From NCBI RefSeq assembly GCF_037102585.1, contig NW_027043829.1, positions 2,914,001-2,978,000 on the forward strand: DNA of 64,000 bases, written 5' to 3'. The stretch comes from Saccharomycopsis crataegensis. Its lineage: Eukaryota > Ascomycota > Saccharomycetes > Ascoideales > Saccharomycopsidaceae. The notes beneath the pieces are model-generated. The model did not search any database. It had not been told where the DNA came from and saw only the letters and a list, made by a program, of their open reading frames with translations. The translations under genes and the position numbers were made by a program. The first letter of the stretch is position 1. Every line of letters begins with the position of its first letter. This document shows positions 31,974 through 41,759 of the stretch, in pieces.

Positions 31974-33386
31974 ATGAGCGTGAACACTACCACTTTACTG
32001 ATTCAGACTAATCTTGATACCAATGGCAAGATGGATCCTTCTAGTACTACTACTCCCACAACGACCAACCAGGTGGCGCTCCTTACTTATCGATTAGACC
32101 AAGCGATTCGTGAACGTGATGCTCTAGAGGCCCAGATCAAGCGGAAATTAGCCATGTTGAAAGATACCAGCCTTCTTCAACTCACTACAGGGATCCCCAA
32201 CGTTAAGCGGCTCAATCTTTTCAGTATCCGCAAGTTCAAAGCCCATACTAGACCCATCAGGGCGGTGTCGTGGTCCAGAGACTCGTGCCATATTGTGTCG
32301 GCATCTGATGATAATAATTTGATCATTTGGAACTCGCGGACGAAATTAAAAGAGCATTTTGAACCGTTGCAAGTCGATGATCATTACGCTTTTGCGTGTG
32401 ATATCAGCCCCGATAACAATTTAGTGGTCTGCGGAGGCCTCAGTAATTCTGTATCAATTTTCAGGATCCGTAATAATAATAATAATAATAATAATAATGG
32501 CTCGATGCATTATGGGGATAGGAATGATGGGGGAGTGGTCAATCGTGACAATATAATTTATGGGGCGGATCCTATTCAACTTGATACGTCATTATCGTCG
32601 TCATCGATCGTATGTCGGTTCAAAGACCATACTGATTGGGTGACGGGGGTGAAATTCGTGAGCAATCATGAACTCATATCGACGTCTAGTGATCGGAAAT
32701 GCTATCTCTGGGATATCAATAAGGGCACCAAGACCAGGAGTTTTGCAGATAATTTGTCGGATATCACTGGACTAAGTCTTTCACCGGCCAACGAGAATGT
32801 GTTTATAACCCTGAGTGCCCAAGATTCCACGGTGCGATTATACGATATCCGCGACCCCAACAACGCTGGGCTCGTGGAGCAGTTTGGTCCGGTGGGCGAC
32901 GATGCCACCGCAGTGGAATTCTTCCCCAGTGGTAATGCGTTTGCTGTGGGCACTAAAGAGTCGACGATCTCGTTGTTTGATATTCGGTCGGGAAGCATCA
33001 AGATGGAAGAGTTCATGCTACCGATTTCTAGCATTACTCAAGCCCAGCTTGCCACCAATCCTAGTCCCACCTCTACTCGATTCAAGCAGGGTTCAGGACG
33101 CAATAATCATAATAATTTATCGAATAATGCGAGTAGGAGGGGTAGTGGAGGAGGAATGGCAACCATCAACGTCGATGGGGTTGAGTGTTTGAGTTTTTCC
33201 AACTCAGGAAGAATCTTGTTCATCACTACCCAGGACTTGGGGTGTTTTGCGTTCGATATTTTGAAAGGAGAGATGATCCAAGAATTGGATAAGTATAGCT
33301 CATTGGTGAAAGTGAGTCCTGATGGCTACGCGGTGTTAACTGCTTCTACTCCACAGCATTGTATGGAATTATGGACGTTTATGTGA
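31974..33386 (+). CDS. STE4: G-protein beta subunit (WD40), Ste4 homologue
   Basis: A 470-residue G-beta protein. With G-gamma (Ste18) it signals from pheromone receptors to the MAP kinase cascade at the plasma membrane. The N-terminal helix (about residues 40-65, YRLDQAIRERDALEAQIKRK) is the coiled coil that pairs with G-gamma. Seven WD40 blades follow, starting IRAVSWSRD with WD-type ends LIIWNS, CYLWDI, VRLYDI and SLFDIR. An Asn run (about 166-174) interrupts the second to third blade. A Ser/Asn/Gly-rich insert before the last blade (about 350-395) sits where S. cerevisiae Ste4 has its phosphorylated loop. I chose the ATG at 31974 because the longer frame adds a hydrophobic, His-rich lead with no family match. 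CTG at 32811 (residue 280) stands where other G-beta proteins have Gly, Ser or Cys. Confidence 0.9.
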   Translation: MSVNTTTLLIQTNLDTNGKMDPSSTTTPTTTNQVALLTYRLDQAIRERDALEAQIKRKLAMLKDTSLLQLTTGIPNVKRLNLFSIRKFKAHTRPIRAVSWSRDSCHIVSASDDNNLIIWNSRTKLKEHFEPLQVDDHYAFACDISPDNNLVVCGGLSNSVSIFRIRNNNNNNNNNGSMHYGDRNDGGVVNRDNIIYGADPIQLDTSLSSSSIVCRFKDHTDWVTGVKFVSNHELISTSSDRKCYLWDINKGTKTRSFADNLSDITGLSLSPANENVFITLSAQDSTVRLYDIRDPNNAGLVEQFGPVGDDATAVEFFPSGNAFAVGTKESTISLFDIRSGSIKMEEFMLPISSITQAQLATNPSPTSTRFKQGSGRNNHNNLSNNASRRGSGGGMATINVDGVECLSFSNSGRILFITTQDLGCFAFDILKGEMIQELDKYSSLVKVSPDGYAVLTASTPQHCMELWTFM

Positions 33387-34146
33387 GTTTGTATTGATCA
33401 TGGTCAAAAAAAAAGGGACGTTACTACAATTTTGAAAATCATGGAATAATCTGAGTAGCCAGCCACTTTGATCAGGTATTTGTTAGAATGCCTCCCTTGG
33501 CTTTTCTGGTTTATTTGAGGGACATTATATTTATACCAAGGCTCATTTTCTTGAGTTATTGGCTGTCTATTATATTTTATTATTCTTATTCATTTCATTA
33601 TGTAAACTTCTTCAAGAATACAGGTGTCGATTTCTTGAACATACTTTCATCTTTCATAATTGAGAATTTGAGGGGAGAAACCATCTTAACCTTTGGGAAA
33701 TGTTGATGGTTATCCGTGGTTGATTCATGTTGATGGGATGGGGTTATCATTTACAGATGCCTCAATATTGTAAAACCCTCTCAATTATTTCATCTGTCAA
33801 GAGCTGCACTTGATATGACATATCAAACAAAGCGATTTTAGAATTTTAATGGCAAATACATTCATTCAGCACAATAAAAACAAAGCCTATTAAGTATAAC
33901 AAGAATAATTTAACACGTTAGAAGTAGAGATACAATGAATTTCAGAAATGGGAAAACAAAGAGAAAAGGAAAGATACAAAAAAAAATAACAATAAATAAA
34001 TAGTAATAGGTGACGCCTAAATTAAGACGGCACTAAAAGAATATTTCAGAAATTCTTTCAGGATTTATTCATCTCAAATTAGGCAATGATAATAACCAAT
34101 TCTTAACCAATATTATAGATAGCAGCAGCGATGCTCATCTCCCCAG
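33387..34146. other. convergent intergenic region, no gene
   Basis: 760 bases between the 3' ends of STE4 and TAF14. AT-rich, with an A-rich tract near 33960-34010. Nothing else is seen. Confidence 0.5.
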
Positions 34147-35174
34147 TTACTCAATATTGGAGTTTTTCTTTACGTAATCCCATAAACTCTTCAATAACCC
34201 ATCAGGGAAAGTGTACAAATCTATGGTGAACTCCCCTTCATCCACATCGTTCTTTACACTCATGTCGGGCGTTCTATTATCGGTTATCATTTGCACCACC
34301 GTCAACAAGTTATCTTCTGTTAGTTTGGTCAAACCAAGTGCTAACTTCTCAAGCTCCACCCCACCTTTGACCCTGATTGTTGAATTAGCTTTAGGTTTCT
34401 TCGCTTTAGATTCCGCTACCGCCCCACTTTTACGTTTCTCACCACCTGGGCTATCAATCGGCGATCCAGCAACGGCGGCAGCATCCAAACTAGGCACTGG
34501 GCCGGTTTCTAAAAGAAGACGCGCCAATTGGGGTTTTACGGTTGGCACGGTGATGGGATGGTCAGAAATGTACTTGTTTTCCTTGAAGTTCAAATCATGG
34601 CTGATCTTGCGTTCGCCACCCCCAATGAGATGAAGGGCAATGATCATGTCAAATTCACCCCACCCTTGTTCTTCGATCTTGAATGGTGGTTTTTTAATCA
34701 CCCTGGTTGGGTTGACAAATGTTGGGTGGAGATGATAAGTGACTTTATCAAAGATATTGGCAGTGACTTCTTTGCCCTTGGAATTTAACATTGAGATTTC
34801 AATCGACCATCCACGCATTGGGAACCCTTCTTGAACTGGGGCAATGTCTTTGAGGACATTTTGGATCGTGGTTATTCTGACTGTTCTCGAGACCTAGACA
34901 GGGAGGTGTTAGTAAAGGTATTATTTGGGATCATGTGGAATGATAAATAATGTCATAACAAAGGAAATAGTCAATATACACAAGATAGTGGCTGTACGTG
35001 TCAAATAGCCAGTCATTTTCAAAACACAGCCAATATTCTTAAAATAACCAAAAGAAAGAAAAAAGACTCGTGGCATTATTACTATCCATCATTTGACATT
35101 ATTCACGCATCTATTGTTATTGACCGTTTAGTGAAATTTGACAACCCATAAAATTTCTCACTTACCTCAGACAT
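34147..35174 (-). CDS. TAF14: YEATS-domain protein Taf14 (spliced)
   Basis: Two exons: 35174-35166 (MSE only) and 34893-34147; the 272-nt intron has donor GTAAG, branch point TACTAAC (34914-34908) and acceptor CTAG. The product has 251 residues. Taf14 is a shared subunit of TFIID, TFIIF, INO80, SWI/SNF, RSC and NuA3, and its YEATS domain binds acylated histone H3. The YEATS domain (about residues 6-130) includes RGWSIEISMLN, IFDKVTYHLHPTF, PPFKIEEQGWGEF and HDLNF. After a basic linker (KRKSGAVAESKAKKPK), the C-terminal ET-like domain has LEKLALGLTKLTEDNL and ends LLKSLWDYVKKN, nearly as in S. cerevisiae (244 aa). The S. cerevisiae gene also has an intron just after the start. Confidence 0.95.
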
Positions 35175-35884
35175 TGTTATTTAGTATATATATATTGGGA
35201 AATATGATAGTTTCTCTAAAACCAGTGGTTTTTATTCTTGAGAATCAATGGATTGATTTATTATTATTATTATGGCGAATGGTTGCAATGATAAAAAAAA
35301 ACAACAAAACACCTGCAAACCTCGGATGAGCAACGACAATTGAACAAGTGCTGATTAATCCACAGATACTTCAGGCAACCACGCACAGCAATACAAAACA
35401 AAATCGCCCTGGATGAGTACGAAATATATTACGGCAAATAATATTAAACCCCCAACGCTGAAGGCCCGCAAAACCCATTGACTTTTTGGCGTTTCCAAAA
35501 TTTTCTGGCGGCGGTGGTGGTGGTTTGGTGCCCTTATATTCACGTGATGCATTCTGGCTATACCCCATACTATACCCCAAACTCTTGCGTATTGTCTATT
35601 ATATTAGTGCCACTCTCGCCGTTCTTGTTGTAGATATTCTTGCATTATTGTGCTAAGAGTCTGCTACGCTCAATTAGCATACTAACTATGTATTATACAA
35701 CCATGTTAACGTACTTTTCGACAATAATAAACAACAATACACAACCAATTGTTAACGAGATATCACTTTATCATGTCAACCGCACTCCTTGATTGATTAC
35801 CTGGGAAGAACGAATAATGAGCACCATAATAATCTTCTTATTTGCAAGCATAATTCTTCTTAAGGATGATCAATCCACACTAAT
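35175..35884. other. TAF14 upstream region and flank of the DUF4112 gene
   Basis: 710 bases. No supported gene; frames near 35355-35580 lack a family and sit in the TAF14 promoter. A GC-rich patch (GGCGGCGGTGGTGG near 35508) stands out from the AT-rich surroundings. Confidence 0.4.
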
Positions 35885-36595
35885 CTACTGTTGTTGCCCC
35901 ATCTCTTGATGATAATCTATCGGATCATATTGACCGCGAACTACCTTCTGTTCGGACTGTTTCTGCTTCTTTGACCTGGTGTTTTGGGTGTTGGTGGTTC
36001 TTCCATAAGTCCCCTCATCAAATCGATCATTGACGTTACTGATCTCCTCCACCCGATGTCCGTAACTGTAGCCAACTCCTTCCTCCCTCGCCCTGGTTTG
36101 TGCGTCTTCTCTGGACTTACAAAGCGTCCTTAAATGTGTATGAATTATCGCAGCATTCCTAGTAGAGCAGCTGTTCAAGTACCCGAAAACCACCCCAAGG
36201 ACCGGGGGCAAAGTGATGAGAAAGTCAAAGAGAATGTTCCCGTACATCTTGGCCATTAACCCTTGGGGAATGCCTCCATTAAGTTGCGAATTGGCATGTT
36301 CCAACAACTTGGCGTGGACAGCGTACATGAGAAATGGACCCACCATAGGAATGATGGTGATCAATGAGGCCTTGCCAATCCCACAATCCACCGGCATACA
36401 CCCACAAGCACACCTGTCGTGTTTCCAAGCAGTTTTTTGGATGGATTTCCACCCAGAAATCTCTTGTGGAGTACATCCCAATGGGGCCTTGACTTTATGA
36501 CATTTCCCATTGGTTTCCTGGTAATATGGATCATGGGTGAATTGTAAATGCTCTTCGGCGTAGTCATCCCAGACACACAGAAATAAAGTCTCCAT
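35885..36595 (-). CDS. DUF4112 membrane protein
   Basis: A 236-residue protein of unknown role. The DUF4112 domain spans about residues 50-155: KTAWKHDRC, a Cys-rich stretch, then IGKASLITIIPMVGPFLMYAVHAK and LMAKMYGNILFDFLITLPPVLGVVFGYLNSC. The repeated hydrophobic-P-x-x-G pattern (IPMVGP, LPPVLG) is typical of the family, and two or more segments probably enter the membrane. A charged tail (Arg/Gln/Lys-rich) ends the protein. Unusually, the first 65 residues hold several Cys (CHKVKAPLGC, CACGCMPVDC) that might bind metal. I used the ATG at 36595; the frame extends upstream only with a GTG. It starts back to back with the Myb/SANT-like gene across 426 bases. Confidence 0.7.
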   Translation of the reverse strand: METLFLCVWDDYAEEHLQFTHDPYYQETNGKCHKVKAPLGCTPQEISGWKSIQKTAWKHDRCACGCMPVDCGIGKASLITIIPMVGPFLMYAVHAKLLEHANSQLNGGIPQGLMAKMYGNILFDFLITLPPVLGVVFGYLNSCSTRNAAIIHTHLRTLCKSREDAQTRAREEGVGYSYGHRVEEISNVNDRFDEGTYGRTTNTQNTRSKKQKQSEQKVVRGQYDPIDYHQEMGQQQ

Positions 36596-37021
36596 TTTTT
36601 TCACTCACTCAGCAGGATTTGTTTCCATTCACCATAATGTCCTAAAAGACGCCCTTGTAATAATAACAATAATAATCAATGGTAATAAACAATTAGCAAA
36701 AAAAATGGTGGTCTTCTGTTTCCTGGTGTGTCGTCTGCACCGATGCCACGGCTCCACTTTTTTGCTTCACTCAAAAAATTCGAAAAAATTCCCCATTGCC
36801 TCATCGTAAATGTCACATCTTTCTGACACGACACTGGTTGTGCTTCTACTTCTTCTTTTTCCTGCTGTTCTTGTTTGTCGGTGTTCATCTTGTTCTTCAA
36901 GAGAATAATCAAATAATAACCAAAATACCAAAACTGCACAGACATCGACATAATAGAAAATAAAGAAGAAAGTGTTCCATGACCAACGCCGTCCATCTTG
37001 TCTGATCCCTTAACCAATAAG

Positions 37022-38377
37022 ATGACACAGTCCTCAAGTTCTGACAATGACGGATCTTCTCCTCCTCCGAAATTGAAAATCTCGGCTCTTTTGGATAATG
37101 AAACCCCCGAACCGTTGGTGGAAACAGAGTCTGGGGGAGAAGAGGGAGGGAACCTGGATACCCCATTGGCCGAATCCAATCCGCAACCACTGGGTTCTGT
37201 GAAACACGAAGAAGAACATGATTTGGTGATAAATGAGGATAAAAATAAAAAACACTTGGATGTTGCGGCACCTGATGGGAAAAAACCCCTGATATCGTCG
37301 CTAGAGCTGACCAAAGCCCCTGGTAGTGATGCCACCAAATGGTCAAAAGAAATGAATGATTTATTTATTGATCTCCTTGGTAGAGAATCTCAAGAAAATT
37401 TGCACGAGAAGAACGAAAACGAATGGAGCCGGGAATCCTGGCAACGAATCATTAGAGAATTAGAAATGGCGTTCCCGTTGAAGGCCAAAGCCCATAAGTT
37501 TGAACGTACAAAACTTAAAAAGCATTTGAAGATTGTCAAGGATGAACATACTTATTGGAGATTTATGAAAGATAATGCCAAGGGATTCCATTGGCAAGAT
37601 GATAAAGGATCGTTTTCTTTGGATTATTACGGAGTAGACCATTATTTTTCAATCAATAAATTCATCGAGGATGAAGAAGTGGTAGAGAAATATCAGAAAA
37701 AGAAGTCTTGGATAAAGAAATTGTGTATCGATCATGCTTGTGATTATTTGGTGAAGTACGATGAAAATGTTTTTGCCTATTATGAAGATGAATCCTTTGA
37801 TTCTAATGAGGATGAAGAGGTTCAACTAAAAAGAGCCGAAGAAACTGAAAAAAAGAGACGATTATTAGACGATGATGAAGATGAAATTGATGAAGATGAC
37901 AATAGCGGCGATGGCGATGGAAAGTCGAATATTAGCAATGGTAAGGCTACGGTGATAAATACAGAGAGTGCCATTAATGGCAATAAGGGGAAAGAAGAGG
38001 AAATCGATGATGATGAAAACGAATTACTAGAATTGACAGGATATGGTAAGAAGAATCCAAAGAAGCATAAGAGGTCAACATCACCTAAAAGAAGAAAAGT
38101 CAATGGTCTGGTTCTACCGAATTTGTATTTTAACCACTGCTCCGCCACCACCGACAACGACGATTCCATTCTTAATGTCAATTTGAAGAATTTTGAAAAG
38201 ATTTCCGAGTGGGTAATGACAAATGTGTTGGCGAACAAAATCACGGTTATCCAACAACAATTGTTATCCAAGCTTTTGTTACGTGATTTGATGTTATTTA
38301 ATTTTTTACAAAGTGAGAAGTTTGATGATGCAGAGAAAATCAAATACGTCGAGGAGGTGACAAAAGAGTATTTATAA
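37022..38377 (+). CDS. Myb/SANT-like domain protein, probably nuclear
   Basis: A 451-residue protein. The first 95 residues are acidic and disordered. A Myb/SANT-like domain lies about 97-215: ATKWSKEMNDLFIDLLG, RESWQRIIRELEMAF, then KLKKHLKIVKDEHTYWRFMKDN, the W...W...L pattern of the Myb_DNA-bind_3-like fold. Next comes an Asp/Glu-rich region (about 260-345) with the basic stretch KKNPKKHKRSTSPKRRKV, a likely nuclear localisation signal. A helical C-terminal block (about 375-451) ends the protein. It is probably a DNA-binding or chromatin factor. I do not recognise a named yeast orthologue. The start is the ATG at 37022. Confidence 0.72.
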   Translation: MTQSSSSDNDGSSPPPKLKISALLDNETPEPLVETESGGEEGGNLDTPLAESNPQPLGSVKHEEEHDLVINEDKNKKHLDVAAPDGKKPLISSLELTKAPGSDATKWSKEMNDLFIDLLGRESQENLHEKNENEWSRESWQRIIRELEMAFPLKAKAHKFERTKLKKHLKIVKDEHTYWRFMKDNAKGFHWQDDKGSFSLDYYGVDHYFSINKFIEDEEVVEKYQKKKSWIKKLCIDHACDYLVKYDENVFAYYEDESFDSNEDEEVQLKRAEETEKKRRLLDDDEDEIDEDDNSGDGDGKSNISNGKATVINTESAINGNKGKEEEIDDDENELLELTGYGKKNPKKHKRSTSPKRRKVNGLVLPNLYFNHCSATTDNDDSILNVNLKNFEKISEWVMTNVLANKITVIQQQLLSKLLLRDLMLFNFLQSEKFDDAEKIKYVEEVTKEYL

Positions 38378-39962
38378 TCTTTTTTTGAGCGACCTATTTT
38401 CTCATCCTCGCCAAAAATGTTTCTTTGTGACTGTTTTAGTTGGTTTACTTGTCTTTTGCTATTGTATATATGAGCTGCTTTTAAATTGACTATTTTTGAT
38501 GTGGCTAATTTTAAAAACTATAAAATGAAACAGAGTTCTTCTTGTTCCTTTTATTTTGTTACGATTAAATGCTGTGATTGGTTTTTTATTTCTTTCCCTT
38601 TTTATTAGTTTAGATTCTTTGCTTTTTCTTTTCTTTTTTCTTTTTGTGTTGAGTTTGTCTGTTTATTTTTGTCTGTTTGTAATTATTGGTTCACTGTTAT
38701 TCCGAAGAATGATTAAATTGTCATTACTATTTATTTATTTATTTTCATGATTTGGTATCTAGAAGTTGTATGGGTTGAAATTATGTAATTTGACAGTATT
38801 TTAATTCCTTTTTGCAGAGTATGGAATGTACTTTCCAACAAAAGCCACATTCATTACAATTTCATAAATAGAAGGTCATACTATATCAAATACTATTTGC
38901 TGGTAAATTTTATGAGGGAAGTAAATTCTCTCAGATATGTTGTCTGGATCAGTTAATCTCGAAGAAGTGTCTAGAAGAGCTCCCCTGTTGAGGAACGTTC
39001 TGCTTCTCAAAGATCTTATAAGGGTTGGAATTGGCGGGCCACTTCTTTATTATTATCTTATTATCAATGCCAAGATCAGATTTGGATAACCAAAGATATT
39101 TTTTCTCACTGTTTATTATGCTAGGTATTTTGGTCAGGGATGTAAGTTGGTGGTCTCACTATCCACGCCATGATGGATATACATTGAATTGTGAGATGAG
39201 AAGTTGAGGTAAGTCTTGAGAAGAAAATCTTGGATGATAAAAGATCTTTGAATGTGGTTCATTTGAATAATTGGACAACAATAGAGAGTATCGAATGTTG
39301 AATTGTCAAAAATCACAAGGAGCATCAAGAAAATTATACGAGTGTCAAAATTACCTGTTGACATTTATGTCTCTATGACAATGAACAATATCTCACCTTC
39401 TATAATAGAAGCTATTTCTAGAAATTTATCATCAAGATACTTACTAAATAGCCAGCATAAGGCCTTATCAATTAGCCAACATAAAGTCTCACTGACAATT
39501 TGGACATGGTAGAATATCTTGAACGAGGAATATATTAATATATTATAAGATCAATTCGTTCCTCAGTGATCATTTGACATTCTGTCTCCTCTAAAAATAT
39601 CTGAAAATTTTTATTAGTAGTTGCCAACATCGTGCACAATGATTACAATTTCTTAACCACATATTCCCCCTCTTTCCATTTAGTTTTCAAGTCGATCTAT
39701 ATCAATCTGCTATTTCTAATAATATAGTTATTTTCTCAGTAAACCATAATTTCGATTTAACCTACGAATAAATAATTGATAGTATCAATAAAAAAGATTC
39801 AATATTATTCAATTCAAATAAATAATACTGTAAAAATTGAGTTTGGTCCTTCCAAGTAATCATCTAAACGTTACCACTTTTTGTGAAAGGATCGGATCTC
39901 ACTCACGCCTCATCTCCTAAATTTTGGTTTTACTCATATAGTACAACAAACATAGACCACGC
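38378..39962. other. 1.6-kb convergent intergenic region, no gene seen
   Basis: Flanked by 3' ends on both sides. T-rich at first (38400-38750), then AT-rich with short frames of no family (39025-39207 plus, 39303-39512 plus). The stretch is long for two convergent yeast genes, so an RNA gene or a lost gene could hide here, but I see no clear sign. Confidence 0.4.
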
Positions 39963-41093
39963 TTAGTTAGCAGACTTGGCCTTCTTAGCCTTCTTAGCCT
40001 TTAATGGTTGTTTCAACAAGTCCAAAATGGCTTGGTCTTCAATCTTGTGGGAACTTTCAACCTTGGAGATGTCAAATTCTGGGTAAGCGAGCTTAAGAAC
40101 ACCAGTGCTGGTCAAGGCAACGGTAGAGAAGAATTGGGCAATAATTTCACCTTCTTTTTCACTGACAACGTCGTAAGCGGTCATGACATTGTGGTTAACA
40201 CATTCTTGCAAACCCATTCTACCCTTGGTTGGTTCTTTGAATTCACGGGTGGTGACTGGGAAGTTAGCAGAGTGGGACTTAACTTCGGCCAAAGCGGCGT
40301 GGGAAGACTTCAATTTCAAAGAGTAGTTGTTACCGGTGAGCTTGTACAAAGTGGTCTTGATGTCGGTTGGCTTGGCCTTACCATCCTTAGAAGAACTGAT
40401 CAAGATGTCCAAACCGAAAACATCACCGTTCTTGAAGTTCAAAGAAGCAACTTGGTTCTTTTGGGTTTCGCTTGGGTTGATGATGATTTCTTTTTCACCC
40501 AAGGCAACGTTACGTTGTTGACTGTAGGACAACATACCTTCCAATGGGGTGGTTTCGTAAGCCTTGGCGATTTCACCAACAACCTTGGTGACGTCAAAGT
40601 TCTTCTTTTCTTCCTTAATGGTTCTGATGGCGGCTTCAGTAGCGTAGTAAGCGGCAGCAATGACATCGGCAGCACGGCCAGTAATCTTTTCGGCACCAAC
40701 CACAACGGTTTCACCAGCAGAAGCAACGTAACCATCGATTTGGGCACCCAATTGAATGCTGACAACATCGCCTTCCTTCAAAGTCAAATTAGCAGCTTTG
40801 TCATCGGCAGAAGCTGGAGACAAGTATTCAGCAATGTTGTTTGGAGAAACACAGGTTGGGAAACCAATACCCTTGGATTCGACCTTGGATTTCTTGGAGT
40901 TATAGATCTTAGAAGTTTCTTCAAGAAGCAATTCGTCCCCGAATTTACAGAGCTCGTAGATGGTGGCACCTGGAACAGCAAGCTTCTTGACTTCTTGGAG
41001 AACCTTGACAGAGATTTCACCAGCAGTCTTGTATTTGGTGACAACGGCTGGGTTGTTGATGGTGTAGTCTGGGGCAGCAGCTTCAGTAGACAT
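39963..41093 (-). CDS. PA2G4/EBP1 (Cdb4) homologue, aminopeptidase-fold
   Basis: A 376-residue member of the proliferation-associated 2G4 family (human EBP1, S. pombe Cdb4), which has the methionine aminopeptidase fold without activity and binds ribosomes and pre-ribosomes. Seen: YTINNPAVVTKYKTAGEIS at the start, GIGFPTCVSPNNIAEYLSP, LKEGDVVSIQLGAQIDGYVAS where active enzymes have metal ligands, and a basic tail ending KKAKKAKKAKSAN. Codon use is strongly biased (TTG, AAG, GGT), a sign of high expression. PAC and RRPE elements lie about 100-155 bp upstream. S. cerevisiae has the related Arx1, but this protein is shorter and closer to Cdb4 and EBP1. Confidence 0.9.
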   Translation of the reverse strand: MSTEAAAPDYTINNPAVVTKYKTAGEISVKVLQEVKKLAVPGATIYELCKFGDELLLEETSKIYNSKKSKVESKGIGFPTCVSPNNIAEYLSPASADDKAANLTLKEGDVVSIQLGAQIDGYVASAGETVVVGAEKITGRAADVIAAAYYATEAAIRTIKEEKKNFDVTKVVGEIAKAYETTPLEGMLSYSQQRNVALGEKEIIINPSETQKNQVASLNFKNGDVFGLDILISSSKDGKAKPTDIKTTLYKLTGNNYSLKLKSSHAALAEVKSHSANFPVTTREFKEPTKGRMGLQECVNHNVMTAYDVVSEKEGEIIAQFFSTVALTSTGVLKLAYPEFDISKVESSHKIEDQAILDLLKQPLKAKKAKKAKSAN

Positions 41094-41195
41094 TGTCTTT
41101 CTTTCTATAGCAAAAAAATGAGTATAAATAGATCCTTCAAGGCTTCTAAATGGTGAATAGTATTGATGGTTGAACGACTTTTCGGTGGTGGAACT

Positions 41196-41210
41196 AAAAA
41201 AATTTTATTT
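41196..41210. promoter_or_regulatory. RRPE-like element upstream of the PA2G4 homologue
   Basis: An AAAAATTTT core about 103-117 bp upstream of the start codon. RRPE marks ribosome-biogenesis genes in budding yeasts (Stb3 site), and it is paired here with a PAC motif. Confidence 0.55.
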
Positions 41211-41237
41211 CGACGACAGGGTCGGGTACCCGGCCAG

Positions 41238-41247
41238 GCGATGAGAT
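41238..41247 (+). promoter_or_regulatory. PAC element upstream of the PA2G4 homologue
   Basis: GCGATGAGAT is a full match to the PAC motif (Dot6/Tod6 site) and lies about 150 bp upstream of the start, next to the RRPE-like element. PAC plus RRPE is the standard ribosome-biogenesis promoter pair. Confidence 0.65.
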
Positions 41248-41681
41248 GAGGGAGGGGAGAGCATCAGCAACGGTGGACGGTGGGCAATTGCCAGGATTGG
41301 AGGAGTTATTGTCATAATGATGAAGATAATAATAGTGGTCAATGGATCACATAATCATCATTCGTGAATGGGAAGTGGAATTGCGTGGTGTTCGAAGTTT
41401 TAGTTGTATTGGGGTCTCCCATTGCTTGGTAATTGCTTATATAAGTACAAATATCACTGATTATGTAATCACTGGGAAATCAGTCAACAGCACCAATTGA
41501 CCAAATTCTATCTAATATAACAATAATTAGTATCTCATATCATCGCCAAACTATTTTTCAATGAGTATTCCATTCCCGCCGTTGCAGCTGTCGCTGTTGT
41601 AGTTATTGTTGTTGTTGTTCTTCTTCTTCACGTGTTTTTGGTGATGCGAAATTAAAAAAAAAAAAAAAAAGTCGCCAAAAA

Positions 41682-41687
41682 TCGCGT
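41682..41687 (-). promoter_or_regulatory. ACGCGA (MCB-like) site before PDS5
   Basis: TCGCGT on the plus strand reads ACGCGA on the other, 73 bp before the PDS5 start and beside a poly-A tract. ACGCG is the core of MBF/SBF G1-S sites. PDS5 is a G1-S gene in S. cerevisiae. Confidence 0.45.
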
Positions 41688-41759
41688 TTTATTCAAACAA
41701 GGAAATCCATCAATAAACACCTTGAATACCCATTGTTACCTCCTAAAGGCGTCATTATT

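Noticed and set aside
40008-41156. 382-codon plus-strand frame opposite the PA2G4 homologue
   Set aside because: Antisense frame created by the strong codon bias of a highly expressed gene. The minus strand has the clear family match.
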